Notes: generated by a model not told the origin, from the sequence alone. A stretch of DNA of 32,506 bases from Gammaproteobacteria bacterium (GCA_013696315.1 JACCYU010000038.1:1-32506), one strand, 5' to 3'. Positions 7,576 to 16,280 are shown, numbered from the stretch's first letter. A program made the numbers and translations.

Positions 7576-10500
7576 CCGTTTTGTTTTCCTTCCAGCGCCG
7601 CCGCATGGTGCCTTTCGCCGGATGAGGTCAGCTCAGTCAAAAAGTTAATCCAGGGTCTGCTAGCGCGCGTCTCGTGGGCCAGAGTGAAATCTTCCCTGTC
7701 GAGCGTCAGGTTGGGGCTGTAGTAGGGATCTTGCAGCAAAGTGTCCCCCCAGTGATCTTTCATCCACAGTACTTCTCTCGCGAACCGCTCAATCTTCTCC
7801 GGCGCCGTGTCCGTGCCGCGCGAGGCCGACTCCAGATGGTAGAGCTCCGCGTGCGGCGTCCATATAATGCGATAGCCCAGCGCGCGTATACGCAGGCACA
7901 AATCCACATCGTTGAACGCAATCTTGAGGTTCTCTTCGTCCAGCCCGCCGCACTCGTCGATTATTTCACGCCGCATAAGCAGACAGGCGCCGGTGACGGC
8001 GCTCACGCTCTGAACGAGAGTCAGCCTGTCGAAGTATCCGTGATGCCCGCGCGGAACGTGCTTGTGAGAGTGTCCGGCGACGCCCCCGATGCCCAGAATG
8101 ACACCAGCGTGTTGAACGGTGTCATCCGGATAGTACAACATCGCGCCCACTGCGCCGACTTCGGGTCTCACGGCGTGGCTTACCAGCTCAGTCAGCCAAT
8201 CCTCGTTGATGACGACAATATCATTGTTGATCAGGCCGATGATGTCCCCTCTGGCCTGACGCATGGCGAAGTTGTTGATCGCCGAGTAATTGAATGCCTG
8301 ACCATAATCGATGACCTGAACTCTGCTGTCCACCGACACGCTCGTAAGGTAGGCATGCGTTTCCGGCTCAACGCTCCCATTATCAACGATGATCACCTCC
8401 AGCGGCGAATAGGTCGTCTTGAACAGGATGCTGTCGATGCATTGCTGCAGGAGATCGACTTTATCCTTGGTCGGTATGATCAAGGAAACCAGGGGCGCGG
8501 GCTGTGGGACGGATCGCCGTATGCGCTGGTAGTGTGGGGAGTCTGGCGCGGTTTCCACCTCCGCATCGATGTCAAGCCGGGCAAAATGCTCTCTGATTGC
8601 CGTATGGGCCGCCGTTACCGCCCGCGCCCGCTGGCTCTGGGAGAACGAAGCGGCCGCCGAAGTATTTCTCCAGTGGTACAGGATTTCAGGAATGTGCACG
8701 ATATCCCGCGGGGCCGAGCGCTCGATTATGCGCAGGGCAAGATCATAGTCCTGACTGCCCTCGAAGCCTAAGCGGAAGCCAGAAATCTCCTTGACCGCGG
8801 AAGCTCGATAGACGCCCAGATGGTTGATTATGTTCTGTCCGTAGAACAGGTCTGGATTCCAGTCCGTCTTGAAGTACGGCGTATTGCGTTTATCGTGTTC
8901 GTCGATCTTGTCTTCATCGGAGTAGATGATGTTGGCGCTCGGGTGCTTGTTGATCGCGACGGCAACCGTGTACAGGGATTTCTCGGGCAGGGCGTCATCG
9001 TGATCCAGGAGCGCGAAATAATCACCCGTAGCGAGCGCTATCGCGCTGTTGCTGCAAGCAGAGATATTGCCGTTCTCGGTGCGTACCACGACCTTGATCC
9101 TCCTGTCCTTGCCTTCGTATTCGCGCAGAACCCCGGCAACATACGGCTCGGTCGAACAGTCGTCGGCAATACAGAGCTCCCAGTGATCGTAGAGCTGATC
9201 CAGGACCGACTGGATGGCGCTACGCAGGAACCGCTCTGGCGGATTGAATACCGGCATAATGACCGAGATCAGCGGCTTTCTCGCAAGCGTCGCGATGTGC
9301 CGCTTTATCGCGGCGCGATCGTCATCGTCAAGCGTATCGTTGGCCTTTATCCAATCTTGATACTTTCTGTTGGACGCCGAGGAGGCGGCATCCTTTAGGA
9401 ATTCGCCAACCCTCGGCCTCAAGGCAACCGCGTGCGCTTTCAATCGCAGCTTGTTGTTGTACGACATCGGGAATCGATCAAACACCCAGCGCAGGCTGCG
9501 CGCGAGCGGGCCGCGCAACGCGCCGGCGCAGCTTTGCAGCCCGGTTTTGACCCCTCGTAGTGGCGCCGTTACACGCCAGCTGGTCGACGACTGCAGCGCC
9601 GTGATCGCTCCGGCCAGCGAGGTGATCGTGGAAGCCTGTTCTCGGAGCGCGCCATCGCGCACCGCAACAATGTCTTGCAGATGGTTTATTTCCGCCAGCC
9701 GGCTCGCAGCCTGCTGTGTGACGTTCGCCAGCTCGTGGCTAAGCTGGTTGATCTCCGCCAACCGGCTGGTCGACTGCTGCGTGACGGTCGCCAGCTCGTG
9801 GCTAAGCTGGTTGATCTCCGCCAGCCGGCTGGTCGACTGCTGCGTGACGTTCGCCAGTTCATGCCGAAGCTTGTTTATCTTTCCTGTAGCGGCGTTTATG
9901 CGGAGATTGGCCGAGTGCAATTCAGTCGCGAGTGCTGTTTTTTGCGTGCGCGCGTCATCGATGACCGCCCCGAACAGAAATGACGCCTCGGTGAGCGTTT
10001 TTTCCAGCGCGGACAAAGCCGTTGATCCTTGCGACTGATCATCGCTTATCGTCGATGCGTAATCGTCGTAGACCCGCCGGATCAGCGTGAGGCGTTCGTC
10101 GTTGTCCAGATCGTCACGGCTGCTGGCATGATGCCGCAGGTCCGTTTGCAGGAAAGAGTCGATTTCGCGCGACGTTGAAGGGTCCACGGTCAGCTCATCC
10201 AGTCCGAGCTGCCGCCAGGCCGGCGTCATCGCCGCGCGCCAGTCCGCCATCAACTGCTCATAGCTGACATACGCGCGAGGCTGACCGCGCGTCCATCGTT
10301 CCGCCTCCAGAACGTGCCGCAGCCACAGCAGATGCGATTGACAATGATGCAATCCATCCCGGGCGCTCAATGAGCGGGCCACGTCCAGCGGATTACGTAC
10401 CGGGAGCAGATAATGCGGCTCCCACTTTATCTCGTCGAATATGCCTTTCCACAACGGCATGAGCCGGCACATTCTGGGATCTTTGAGACAGGCAAGTGCC

Positions 10501-10796
10501 GCGCCTGCAAATTCTTCCCGCACCACGTGGATCAAGCGATCCCTGAATTCGGAGACTACGGAGTTCCGCCACCAGTTCGCGGGCAGCGGTGCGGTCGCAT
10601 CCCAGGACGAGCCAAGCGCCTGCAGCAGTTCGTCATGAATAACCCTGACCTCGTCAAGCTCCCAGAAGCCGGCGGGATTATTGCCTTCGCTGGGCGGCAT
10701 CAGCTGTTCGCCGATCTGGGCGCCCAGCAGATTGCACACCCGCGCCACCGCGGAGGTGCCGCTTCGGTGCATGCCCAGGATGACGATGATGTGCAT
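7572..10796 (-). CDS. Sulfotransferase - coiled coil - GT2 - GT2 fusion (1074 aa)
   Basis: A large modular protein. Residues 1 to about 250 form a sulfotransferase-type domain with phosphosulfate loop GMHRSGTS (8-15) and 3'-phosphate region VRNPLDVARSL (133-143). Residues about 265-390 are a coiled coil containing near-identical 21-residue (three-heptad) repeats. A linker with TSWRVTAPLRG follows. A first GT2 domain begins near residue 500 (LISVIMPVFN, ADDCS, LLDHDDALPE) and a second near 765 (LVSLIIPTKDK, IVDNGS, NNDIVVINEDWL), a double-GT2 arrangement known from rhamnan and O-antigen glycosyltransferases. The protein may therefore both extend and sulfate the chain. It lies 20 bp after wzt and overlaps the next sulfotransferase by 4 nt. 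It lacks transmembrane segments, so it probably works at the inner face of the membrane. Specificities are not known. Confidence 0.88.
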   Translation of the reverse strand: MHIIVILGMHRSGTSAVARVCNLLGAQIGEQLMPPSEGNNPAGFWELDEVRVIHDELLQALGSSWDATAPLPANWWRNSVVSEFRDRLIHVVREEFAGAALACLKDPRMCRLMPLWKGIFDEIKWEPHYLLPVRNPLDVARSLSARDGLHHCQSHLLWLRHVLEAERWTRGQPRAYVSYEQLMADWRAAMTPAWRQLGLDELTVDPSTSREIDSFLQTDLRHHASSRDDLDNDERLTLIRRVYDDYASTISDDQSQGSTALSALEKTLTEASFLFGAVIDDARTQKTALATELHSANLRINAATGKINKLRHELANVTQQSTSRLAEINQLSHELATVTQQSTSRLAEINQLSHELANVTQQAASRLAEINHLQDIVAVRDGALREQASTITSLAGAITALQSSTSWRVTAPLRGVKTGLQSCAGALRGPLARSLRWVFDRFPMSYNNKLRLKAHAVALRPRVGEFLKDAASSASNRKYQDWIKANDTLDDDDRAAIKRHIATLARKPLISVIMPVFNPPERFLRSAIQSVLDQLYDHWELCIADDCSTEPYVAGVLREYEGKDRRIKVVVRTENGNISACSNSAIALATGDYFALLDHDDALPEKSLYTVAVAINKHPSANIIYSDEDKIDEHDKRNTPYFKTDWNPDLFYGQNIINHLGVYRASAVKEISGFRLGFEGSQDYDLALRIIERSAPRDIVHIPEILYHWRNTSAAASFSQSQRARAVTAAHTAIREHFARLDIDAEVETAPDSPHYQRIRRSVPQPAPLVSLIIPTKDKVDLLQQCIDSILFKTTYSPLEVIIVDNGSVEPETHAYLTSVSVDSRVQVIDYGQAFNYSAINNFAMRQARGDIIGLINNDIVVINEDWLTELVSHAVRPEVGAVGAMLYYPDDTVQHAGVILGIGGVAGHSHKHVPRGHHGYFDRLTLVQSVSAVTGACLLMRREIIDECGGLDEENLKIAFNDVDLCLRIRALGYRIIWTPHAELYHLESASRGTDTAPEKIERFAREVLWMKDHWGDTLLQDPYYSPNLTLDREDFTLAHETRASRPWINFLTELTSSGERHHAAALEGKQNG
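9681..9880. repeat. 63-bp tandem repeats inside the fusion gene
   Basis: Two full 63-bp units (9711-9773 and 9774-9836) differ at only a few bases. They are flanked by a partial unit on each side (about 9681-9710 and 9837-9880). Each unit encodes 21 residues, exactly three heptads of the coiled coil, with the core SHELA(T/N)VTQQ. Copy number could vary between strains by slippage without breaking the frame. Confidence 0.9.
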
Positions 10797-10816
10797 TGGT
10801 GTGCGTCCGTGTGCGG

Positions 10817-11596
10817 TCAGGCTGGATGCCGCTTTCTGGCCAGACGTGCGCGTGGCCGACGCGGCGCCGTCAGGTCGTCGTCGCCATATTGACTCAGCAC
10901 CTCGTCCACACTACCGACCATTTTTGTTACGCCTTTTTCGATCCACACCACGCGGTCGCACAACGCGCGGATCTGCGCGGTCGCATGCGACACAATCACC
11001 ACAGTCTTGTCGGACTTGATCTTTTCGCGCAGCAGGGCGCTCGATTTTCGCTTGAAATCCGCGTCTCCCACGCCCAGCGCCTCGTCCACCAGCAGGATGT
11101 CGGGGTCGGAAAGAAACGCCACCGCGAAACCGAGCCGCGCCTTCATGCCGGCGGAATAGATGTTGAGGTGCTGGTCGATGAAATCCTCAAGACCGGAAAA
11201 GGCGATGATCTCGTCCATGTTGCGCTCGACTTCGCGACGCCGGATGCCCATCAGCATGCCGCTCAGGATCGCGTTCTGGCGCCCGCTCAGATTAGGGATG
11301 AAGCCGATGCGCAACGACAGCATCGCGGCGTGCAGATCGCCCCGCTCCACAGCCCCAAGGTCCGGTTCGATGATGTCCGCGATCACCTTCAACAGGGTGC
11401 TCTTGCCCGCCCCGTTGCCACCGATGACACCGAGACTCTCACCGCGGCGCAGTTCGAATGAAATATCGCGCAGCGCCCAGAACGGCTTGCGGCTGAACAG
11501 GCCGCTGCGACGCTGATAGGAAACGCCGACGTTACGCAGCCGCAGCGCGATCCTGGGATCGAGCAATGCCTTCGGATCAGCCGGGCCGCCGTTCAC
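10817..11596 (-). CDS. wzt: ABC transporter ATP-binding protein for polysaccharide export
   Basis: The ATPase of a two-gene polysaccharide exporter (Wzt/RfbE/KpsT group). Walker A is GGNGAGKST (residues 59-67), the signature is YSAGMKARL (147-155), which is typical of O-antigen and teichoic acid exporters, Walker B is ILLVDEAL (167-174), and a VSHAT switch histidine lies near 203. At 259 residues it has only a nucleotide-binding domain plus a short basic tail. The C-terminal carbohydrate-binding domain of long Wzt proteins such as that of E. coli O9a (over 400 residues) is missing, so chain-end recognition by Wzt itself is unlikely. The start is GTG, overlapping the wzm stop (GTGA). It powers flipping of the undecaprenyl-linked glycan across the inner membrane. 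Confidence 0.92.
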   Translation of the reverse strand: MNGGPADPKALLDPRIALRLRNVGVSYQRRSGLFSRKPFWALRDISFELRRGESLGVIGGNGAGKSTLLKVIADIIEPDLGAVERGDLHAAMLSLRIGFIPNLSGRQNAILSGMLMGIRRREVERNMDEIIAFSGLEDFIDQHLNIYSAGMKARLGFAVAFLSDPDILLVDEALGVGDADFKRKSSALLREKIKSDKTVVIVSHATAQIRALCDRVVWIEKGVTKMVGSVDEVLSQYGDDDLTAPRRPRARLARKRHPA

Positions 11597-12354
11597 GAGA
11601 TGGCCAGCTTGGCGTAGCGCCGGTCAAAGCGCGTCAGCAGATAAAGCGCCGAGGCCAAGCCGAGCAGCGCGACCAGCAAGACGATGCCCATCGCCGACCA
11701 GTCCGGCCAGACGCCCTCAAGCAGCACCGCGCGGTAACTCTCGATCACCGTGACCATCGGATTCAGATAGAAATAGACACGCAAGTCGGCAGGAAACGTG
11801 GAGATGTCATAGAAAATGCCCGACATGAAAAGCATCAAGGTCAGCCCGTTCTCGATGAGAATCCTCAGATCGGGCACAAACGGCACCACCGCCGCCAGCA
11901 GCGAGGCGCACGCGGCGATCAGCAGAAACTGAATCACCATCAGCACCGGCAGGGCCAGCCAGGTCATGCTCAGCGTTTGCTCCACGAGCACTAAATATAT
12001 AAGGTACAGCGAGAACACGATCAAAAACCTGAGCGTGTTGGTCACCAGCGCGATGGCGGGGAACAGGTACTTCGGCAGATAGACCTGCAACATCAGCCGG
12101 GCATTCGCCGGAATGGCGTTGGCGCAACGAATGACCGAGCTGCCGAACCAGCGCCAGATCATCAGGCCGCACAACAGGAACGATACAAAGCCTTCCCCGC
12201 CCCGGCCCAGTAGCACACCGAACACCAGATAAAAAACCGACATGTAAAGCAGCGGCTCCAATACCCACCACAGCATGCCCAGGTACGCACGCGCGGCCTC
12301 GGCGCGCAAATCTGCGCAGGCCTTGTACCAGACCAGCTCGAGATAGTGATGCAT
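11593..12354 (-). CDS. wzm: ABC transporter permease for polysaccharide export
   Basis: The membrane subunit that pairs with the ATPase encoded next to it. The 253-residue protein has about six hydrophobic segments. Its N-terminal LRAEAARAYLGMLWWVLEP stretch is the conserved start of ABC2-type polysaccharide permeases (cytoplasmic helix followed by TM1). The segment LRVYFYLNPMVTVIESYRAVLLEG before the last helix is likewise typical of this family. It starts 28 bp after rfbB and overlaps wzt by 4 nt. Together they export a lipid-linked glycan made fully in the cytoplasm, which implies that sulfation and methylation happen before export. I see no wzx or wzy gene in the window. Confidence 0.92.
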   Translation of the reverse strand: MHHYLELVWYKACADLRAEAARAYLGMLWWVLEPLLYMSVFYLVFGVLLGRGGEGFVSFLLCGLMIWRWFGSSVIRCANAIPANARLMLQVYLPKYLFPAIALVTNTLRFLIVFSLYLIYLVLVEQTLSMTWLALPVLMVIQFLLIAACASLLAAVVPFVPDLRILIENGLTLMLFMSGIFYDISTFPADLRVYFYLNPMVTVIESYRAVLLEGVWPDWSAMGIVLLVALLGLASALYLLTRFDRRYAKLAIS

Positions 12355-12382
12355 TATCGATGCGGTAGTCGAGTATGGATTT

Positions 12383-13480
12383 TCACAGCAGGCGCGGCGC
12401 GTCCGCGTCCCTGACCTTGGGCGCGTATTGCGCCTTTATCCACCCCTTGTAGCCCGCATCCAGCAGCGCCTGCCACCACGCCTCGTTCGCCATGTACCAC
12501 GCCAGGGTCTTGCGCAGCCCGCTCTCGAAGCTTTCGCGCGGGTCAAACCCAAGTTCGGCCGCCGCCTTGTCCGCGTCAATGGCGTAACGCCGGTCGTGGC
12601 CGGGCCTATCCTTGATGAACGTAATCAACTCTCCATGCGGCGCGGGAGACGGCGCGGCCTCATCCAGCAGCGCGCACAGCATCCGCACGACCTCAATGTT
12701 GGTTCTTTCGCACTGGCCGCCGAGGTTGTAGGTCTCCCCCACGCGCCCGTGCTCCAGCACTAGCGCGATGCCGTGGCAATGGTCTTCGACGTAAAGCCAG
12801 TCGCGCACGTTGAGCCCATCGCCGTAAACAGGCAGCGGCTTGCCCTGCAGGGCGTTGATCAACATCAGCGGGATGAGTTTTTCGGGAAACTGATAAGGCC
12901 CGTAGTTGTTGGAGCAGTTGCTGGTGGTGACGTTGAGGCCATAAGTATGATGGTAGGCGCGCACCAGATGATCGCTGGCGGCCTTGCTGGCGGCATATGG
13001 CGAATTTGGCGCGTACGCCGTAGTCTCGCGAAACGGCGGATCGTTCGGCGCCAGGGTGCCGTACACCTCATCGGTCGAACAGTGATGAAAACGGTGGTGC
13101 GCACGTCGCGATGAATCGGGCGCATCCAGCCATACATTTTTCGCCGCCTTGAGCAGGCTGTGCGTTCCGAGCACGTTGGTTTCGATAAAGGCGTCCGGTC
13201 CCAGGATGGACCGATCTACGTGCGATTCCGCCGCGAAGTGCACGAGCAGGTCGATGGATTCTTTTTCCAGAAGACCTTCCACCATTGCCTGATCACGGAT
13301 ATCGCCATGTACGAAACGAAAGCGGGGATTGCCCTCCGCCGCGGTGAGGCTCGCGCGATTGCCGGCGTATGTCAGTGCATCCAGCACGACGACCCGATCC
13401 TCGGGATGCTCACCCAGCCAGGAGTGCACGAAGTTCGCGCCGATGAAGCCCGCGCCGCCGGTAACCAGCAGCCTACGCAC
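12383..13480 (-). CDS. rfbB: dTDP-glucose 4,6-dehydratase
   Basis: It catalyses the second step of dTDP-L-rhamnose synthesis, dTDP-glucose to dTDP-4-keto-6-deoxyglucose. The NAD-binding GGAGFIG motif is at the N-terminus, followed by HFAAESHVDRS, the catalytic TDE stretch in STDEVYG and the YAASK catalytic Tyr/Lys pair, all diagnostic for RmlB. I chose the GTG at 13480 because AAGGAG ends seven bases before it. A TTG at 13486 is also in frame but lies only one base beyond that site. The product is 365 residues, the usual length. It overlaps the end of rfbD by 8 nt. The order A-C-D-B differs from the classical B-D-A-C order of enteric bacteria but is known in other lineages. Confidence 0.96.
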   Translation of the reverse strand: MRRLLVTGGAGFIGANFVHSWLGEHPEDRVVVLDALTYAGNRASLTAAEGNPRFRFVHGDIRDQAMVEGLLEKESIDLLVHFAAESHVDRSILGPDAFIETNVLGTHSLLKAAKNVWLDAPDSSRRAHHRFHHCSTDEVYGTLAPNDPPFRETTAYAPNSPYAASKAASDHLVRAYHHTYGLNVTTSNCSNNYGPYQFPEKLIPLMLINALQGKPLPVYGDGLNVRDWLYVEDHCHGIALVLEHGRVGETYNLGGQCERTNIEVVRMLCALLDEAAPSPAPHGELITFIKDRPGHDRRYAIDADKAAAELGFDPRESFESGLRKTLAWYMANEAWWQALLDAGYKGWIKAQYAPKVRDADAPRLL

Positions 13481-14372
13481 GGTCAAGCTCCTTGAGCATC
13501 GCGCGCAGCGACATCCGCCAGTGCGGCGCCTTGTAACCCAGCGTCTGCCAGATCGCGGATTTGTCCAGCACGCTGTAAGCCGGCCGCCGCGCCGGCAGTG
13601 GATATTCGCCCGTAGCTATCGGCTCGATCGGAATTTCCCGGCTCAGCAGACCAAGGGTCAGCGCCTCTTCCTGTATCGCCACAGCGAAATCGTACCAGCT
13701 CGCCACGCCGGCATCGGTCCAGTGGTACTTGCCCGTCAGCTTTGCTTCCAACGCGCGCCAGATGCAATCGGCAAGCCCGCCCGCCCAGGTGGGCGATCCT
13801 ATCTGATCGTCCACCACCCGCAGCGCATCGCGGCTCGCCATCAGGCGCAACATGGTATGCACAAAGTTGCCGCCATGCGACGAGTACACCCAGGCAGCGC
13901 GCACGATAAGCGCCTCGCGCGTCAGCACATCCAGCACGGCCTGCTCGCCGGCGAGCTTGGTGGCGCCATAAACGCATCGCGGCGCGGGGGCGTCATCGAC
14001 CAGATACGGGCTGCCCTTCGCGCCATCGAAGACGAAATCGGTGGAGACGTGTACCAGGCGGGCACCACACTCACGCGCGGCTCTCGCCAGATTCGCCGCG
14101 CCATCCCGATTGACCGCGTGTGCGAGCTCCGGCTCCTCTTCGGCCCGATCCACCGCCGTATACGCTGCGGCGTTGATAATCGCTTGCGGACGCAGCCGAC
14201 CCACAATGGCATCGACGGCCGCGGCGTCGGTGATATCCATGGACTGACGATCGAACGCACGCAGCGAATAAGTGAGTTGCTGCGCCCGGCGCTGTGTCTC
14301 CCATCCCAACTGACCATTCGCGCCCGTGAGCATGATCACCGGCAATGATTGATTTTCTTCGGCAACCTTCAT
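13473..14372 (-). CDS. rfbD: dTDP-4-dehydrorhamnose reductase
   Basis: It catalyses the last step to dTDP-L-rhamnose, with NAD(P)H as reductant. GANGQLG (residues 17-23) is the nucleotide-binding loop, INAAAYTAVDRAE follows beta-4, STDFVFDG and YGATKLAGE provide the catalytic Thr and Tyr-x-x-x-Lys residues of the RmlD family. At 299 residues the length is normal. An internal ATG at codon 14 would start just ahead of the nucleotide-binding strand, so the true start may be there. The annotated ATG overlaps the rfbC stop by 4 nt. Confidence 0.96.
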   Translation of the reverse strand: MKVAEENQSLPVIMLTGANGQLGWETQRRAQQLTYSLRAFDRQSMDITDAAAVDAIVGRLRPQAIINAAAYTAVDRAEEEPELAHAVNRDGAANLARAARECGARLVHVSTDFVFDGAKGSPYLVDDAPAPRCVYGATKLAGEQAVLDVLTREALIVRAAWVYSSHGGNFVHTMLRLMASRDALRVVDDQIGSPTWAGGLADCIWRALEAKLTGKYHWTDAGVASWYDFAVAIQEEALTLGLLSREIPIEPIATGEYPLPARRPAYSVLDKSAIWQTLGYKAPHWRMSLRAMLKELDRA

Positions 14373-14926
14373 GCGGAGTACATCGGTAGTCCTGACGGCG
14401 GGATCTGATCCAGCGGCGACGCACTGTCATCTTTGGCCGACAGTTCGGGGCGTTTCAGCGGCCAATCGACGCCAACGCGCGGATCGTTCCACGCGACCGT
14501 ACCCTCCGCTTCCGGCTGGTAGTAATCGGTGCACTTGTAAGCGAACAGCGCCGTCTCACTGGTCACGCAAAATCCGTGCGCGAAGCCGGCGGGCACCCAT
14601 AGCTGCCGCTTGTTGTCGGCGGACAAGCTCGCCGCGAACCATTTGCCGAACGCGGGAGACCCTTGCCGGATATCCACGGCCACATCGAATACTCCTCCCT
14701 GCAAGACATACACCAGCTTGCCCTGCGCGTGCGGGTGCTGAAAGTGCAGACCGCGCAGCACCCCAAAGCGCGAGAACGAAACATTGTCCTGCACGAACGG
14801 GCCCACGATACCCCCCTCGGCGTAGCGCCGCGCCTGAAAGGCTTCCATGAAAAACCCCCGCGCATCACCGACGAACTTTGGTTTGACGATCAAGACGCCC
14901 GGCAACGATGTCTCAACGATCCTCAC
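14369..14926 (-). CDS. rfbC: dTDP-4-dehydrorhamnose 3,5-epimerase
   Basis: The cupin-fold epimerase of dTDP-rhamnose synthesis, converting dTDP-4-keto-6-deoxyglucose to its L-lyxo form. RGLHFQ (residues 58-63) holds the catalytic His, [18 protein letters not shown] is the conserved beta-strand, and the segment with FAYKCTDYY carries the conserved Tyr. The length of 185 residues is standard. It overlaps rfbA and rfbD by 4 nt each (ATGA type), so the four rfb genes are translated as a unit. Confidence 0.96.
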   Translation of the reverse strand: MRIVETSLPGVLIVKPKFVGDARGFFMEAFQARRYAEGGIVGPFVQDNVSFSRFGVLRGLHFQHPHAQGKLVYVLQGGVFDVAVDIRQGSPAFGKWFAASLSADNKRQLWVPAGFAHGFCVTSETALFAYKCTDYYQPEAEGTVAWNDPRVGVDWPLKRPELSAKDDSASPLDQIPPSGLPMYSA

Positions 14927-15804
14927 ATCAATTTTCCGTCGGTCAGGATCCCACGCAGATACTCGCCATAACCACTTTTATCCAGCGGCGCCGCGAGCCG
15001 CTCCAGCGCTTCGGCGTCGATAAAGCCCATGCGATAGGCGATCTCTTCCGGACAGGCTATTTTCAGACCCTGCCGTTCCTCCACCACCCTGATGAAGGTC
15101 GCCGCGTCCAGTAGCGCGCCGTGCGTACCGGTATCCAGCCAGGCCGTGCCTCGGCTTAAGATCTCCACGGTGAGATCTCCGCGTTCGAGATAGGCCTTGT
15201 TCACGTCGGTAATCTCGAATTCCCCGCGCGACGACGGCCGTATATGTCGGGCGATGTCGACCACGTCGTTGTCGTAAAAATAAAGGCCGGTCACCGCGTA
15301 ATGGGACTCCGGCGCCGCGGGTTTCTCTTCGATGCGGGTTACACGGCGGTCGCGATCGAACGAAACCACGCCGTACTGACTTGGATTGCTGACGTAATAG
15401 CCGAACACGGTAGCCCCGGTGTCACGCTGACTCACCGCCTGCAGGCGTTTAGTGAAACCTTCGCCATAAAAAATATTGTCGCCCAGGGTAAGGGTCACCG
15501 GATCGGTACCGACGAACTGCTCGCCGACGATAAACGCCTGCGCCAGCCCATCGGGCCGCGACTGCACCGCGAACGACAGCGACAAGCCCCACTGCGATCC
15601 GTCGTTCAGCAGGTTAAGGAACGCGGCCTGATCGCGCGGTGTGGTGATGATGAGAATATCGCGGATGCCGGCCAGCATCAGCGTCGCCAATGCGTAGTAA
15701 ATCATAGGCTTGTCGTACACGGGCATAAGCTGCTTGCTCACCGAATGGGTGAGCGGATAAAGCCGCGTGCCCGAGCCGCCGGCGAGGATAATACCCTTTC
15801 TCAC
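14923..15804 (-). CDS. rfbA: Glucose-1-phosphate thymidylyltransferase
   Basis: The first enzyme of dTDP-L-rhamnose synthesis: glucose-1-phosphate plus dTTP to dTDP-glucose. [14 protein letters not shown] near the N-terminus is the nucleotide-binding signature, [14 protein letters not shown] follows, and [10 protein letters not shown] and [10 protein letters not shown] are typical RmlA motifs. The start is GTG at 15804; an in-frame TAA lies three codons upstream, so no longer form is possible. AGGA is present about a dozen bases upstream. It is the first gene of the glycan operon. The 95 bp before it hold a hairpin and no gene. Confidence 0.96.
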   Translation of the reverse strand: MRKGIILAGGSGTRLYPLTHSVSKQLMPVYDKPMIYYALATLMLAGIRDILIITTPRDQAAFLNLLNDGSQWGLSLSFAVQSRPDGLAQAFIVGEQFVGTDPVTLTLGDNIFYGEGFTKRLQAVSQRDTGATVFGYYVSNPSQYGVVSFDRDRRVTRIEEKPAAPESHYAVTGLYFYDNDVVDIARHIRPSSRGEFEITDVNKAYLERGDLTVEILSRGTAWLDTGTHGALLDAATFIRVVEERQGLKIACPEEIAYRMGFIDAEALERLAAPLDKSGYGEYLRGILTDGKLM

Positions 15805-15828
15805 AAACTGTTAATCCTGCGGTCCATC

Positions 15829-15854
15829 AGGGGCGCCACGTGCTGGCGGCCCCT
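15829..15854. other. Inverted repeat upstream of rfbA
   Basis: AGGGGCGCCA (15829-15838) pairs with TGGCGGCCCCT (15844-15854) through a ten-base-pair stem with one bulged base and a five-base loop. It lies 25 bp before the rfbA start, inside the probable leader of the glycan operon. No U-run follows on either strand, so it is not a standard intrinsic terminator. It may be a leader structure or a protein-binding site. The 12-base ops (JUMPstart) element was not found in the rfbA leader. Confidence 0.4.
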
Positions 15855-15899
15855 CAACCACTCCTTTAGATAAAATCGAACACTACGTTTTGTATAGAA

Positions 15900-16280
15900 T
15901 TAAACCATAGGTTTCCGCGACTTCACATACACCCAAACCGTCTCGACCATCAAAGCCCGCGCAAACCCTTTGCCCCGCGATTGTAACGTGTTCCACTCGT
16001 CGACGGTGTAGACGAGCATTTCCGTCGGCACCGGCAGCGCGCTCAGATCCCACTTCAGACTGCGCCGATCGAATGGTTCGTCTGTCGCATCCACTATCGC
16101 TACGACGTCCAGGTCGCTGCCCACACCCCAGTCGCCGCGCGCGTATGACCCGAAGTAGCCGAGCCGCGCGAGTTCCGGATGCCTTGCGGCGTGAAGTTCG
16201 GTCCAGTCGCGCAACGCCCGCTCAACCGCTGCGCGGTTGGGCCATTTGAACACGGACGAATTCAATGATCTCACCGGCAT
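15900..16280 (-). CDS. MntA-type nucleotidyltransferase (antitoxin candidate)
   Basis: A minimal nucleotidyltransferase of about 126 residues. The catalytic pattern GS-x10-D-x-D is exact (residues 44-58, GSYARG then SDLD). Such proteins are coupled to HEPN proteins; in characterised HepT-MntA pairs the nucleotidyltransferase is the antitoxin and AMPylates the HEPN toxin. I chose the ATG at 16280, which overlaps the HEPN gene by 59 nt and has GAGG about 12 bases upstream; GTG at 16253 is an alternative. Further in-frame codons upstream to 16367 lie inside the HEPN gene and are improbable. The pair sits between ssb and the glycan cluster. Confidence 0.8.
   Translation of the reverse strand: MPVRSLNSSVFKWPNRAAVERALRDWTELHAARHPELARLGYFGSYARGDWGVGSDLDVVAIVDATDEPFDRRSLKWDLSALPVPTEMLVYTVDEWNTLQSRGKGFARALMVETVWVYVKSRKPMV

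Noticed and set aside
7674-8771. Long plus-strand open frame opposite the GT2 fusion gene
   Set aside because: The minus strand encodes clear GT2 domains; the opposite frame has no recognisable domain.
15805-15899. JUMPstart/ops element before rfbA
   Set aside because: The 12-base ops sequence was not found; only a hairpin is visible.
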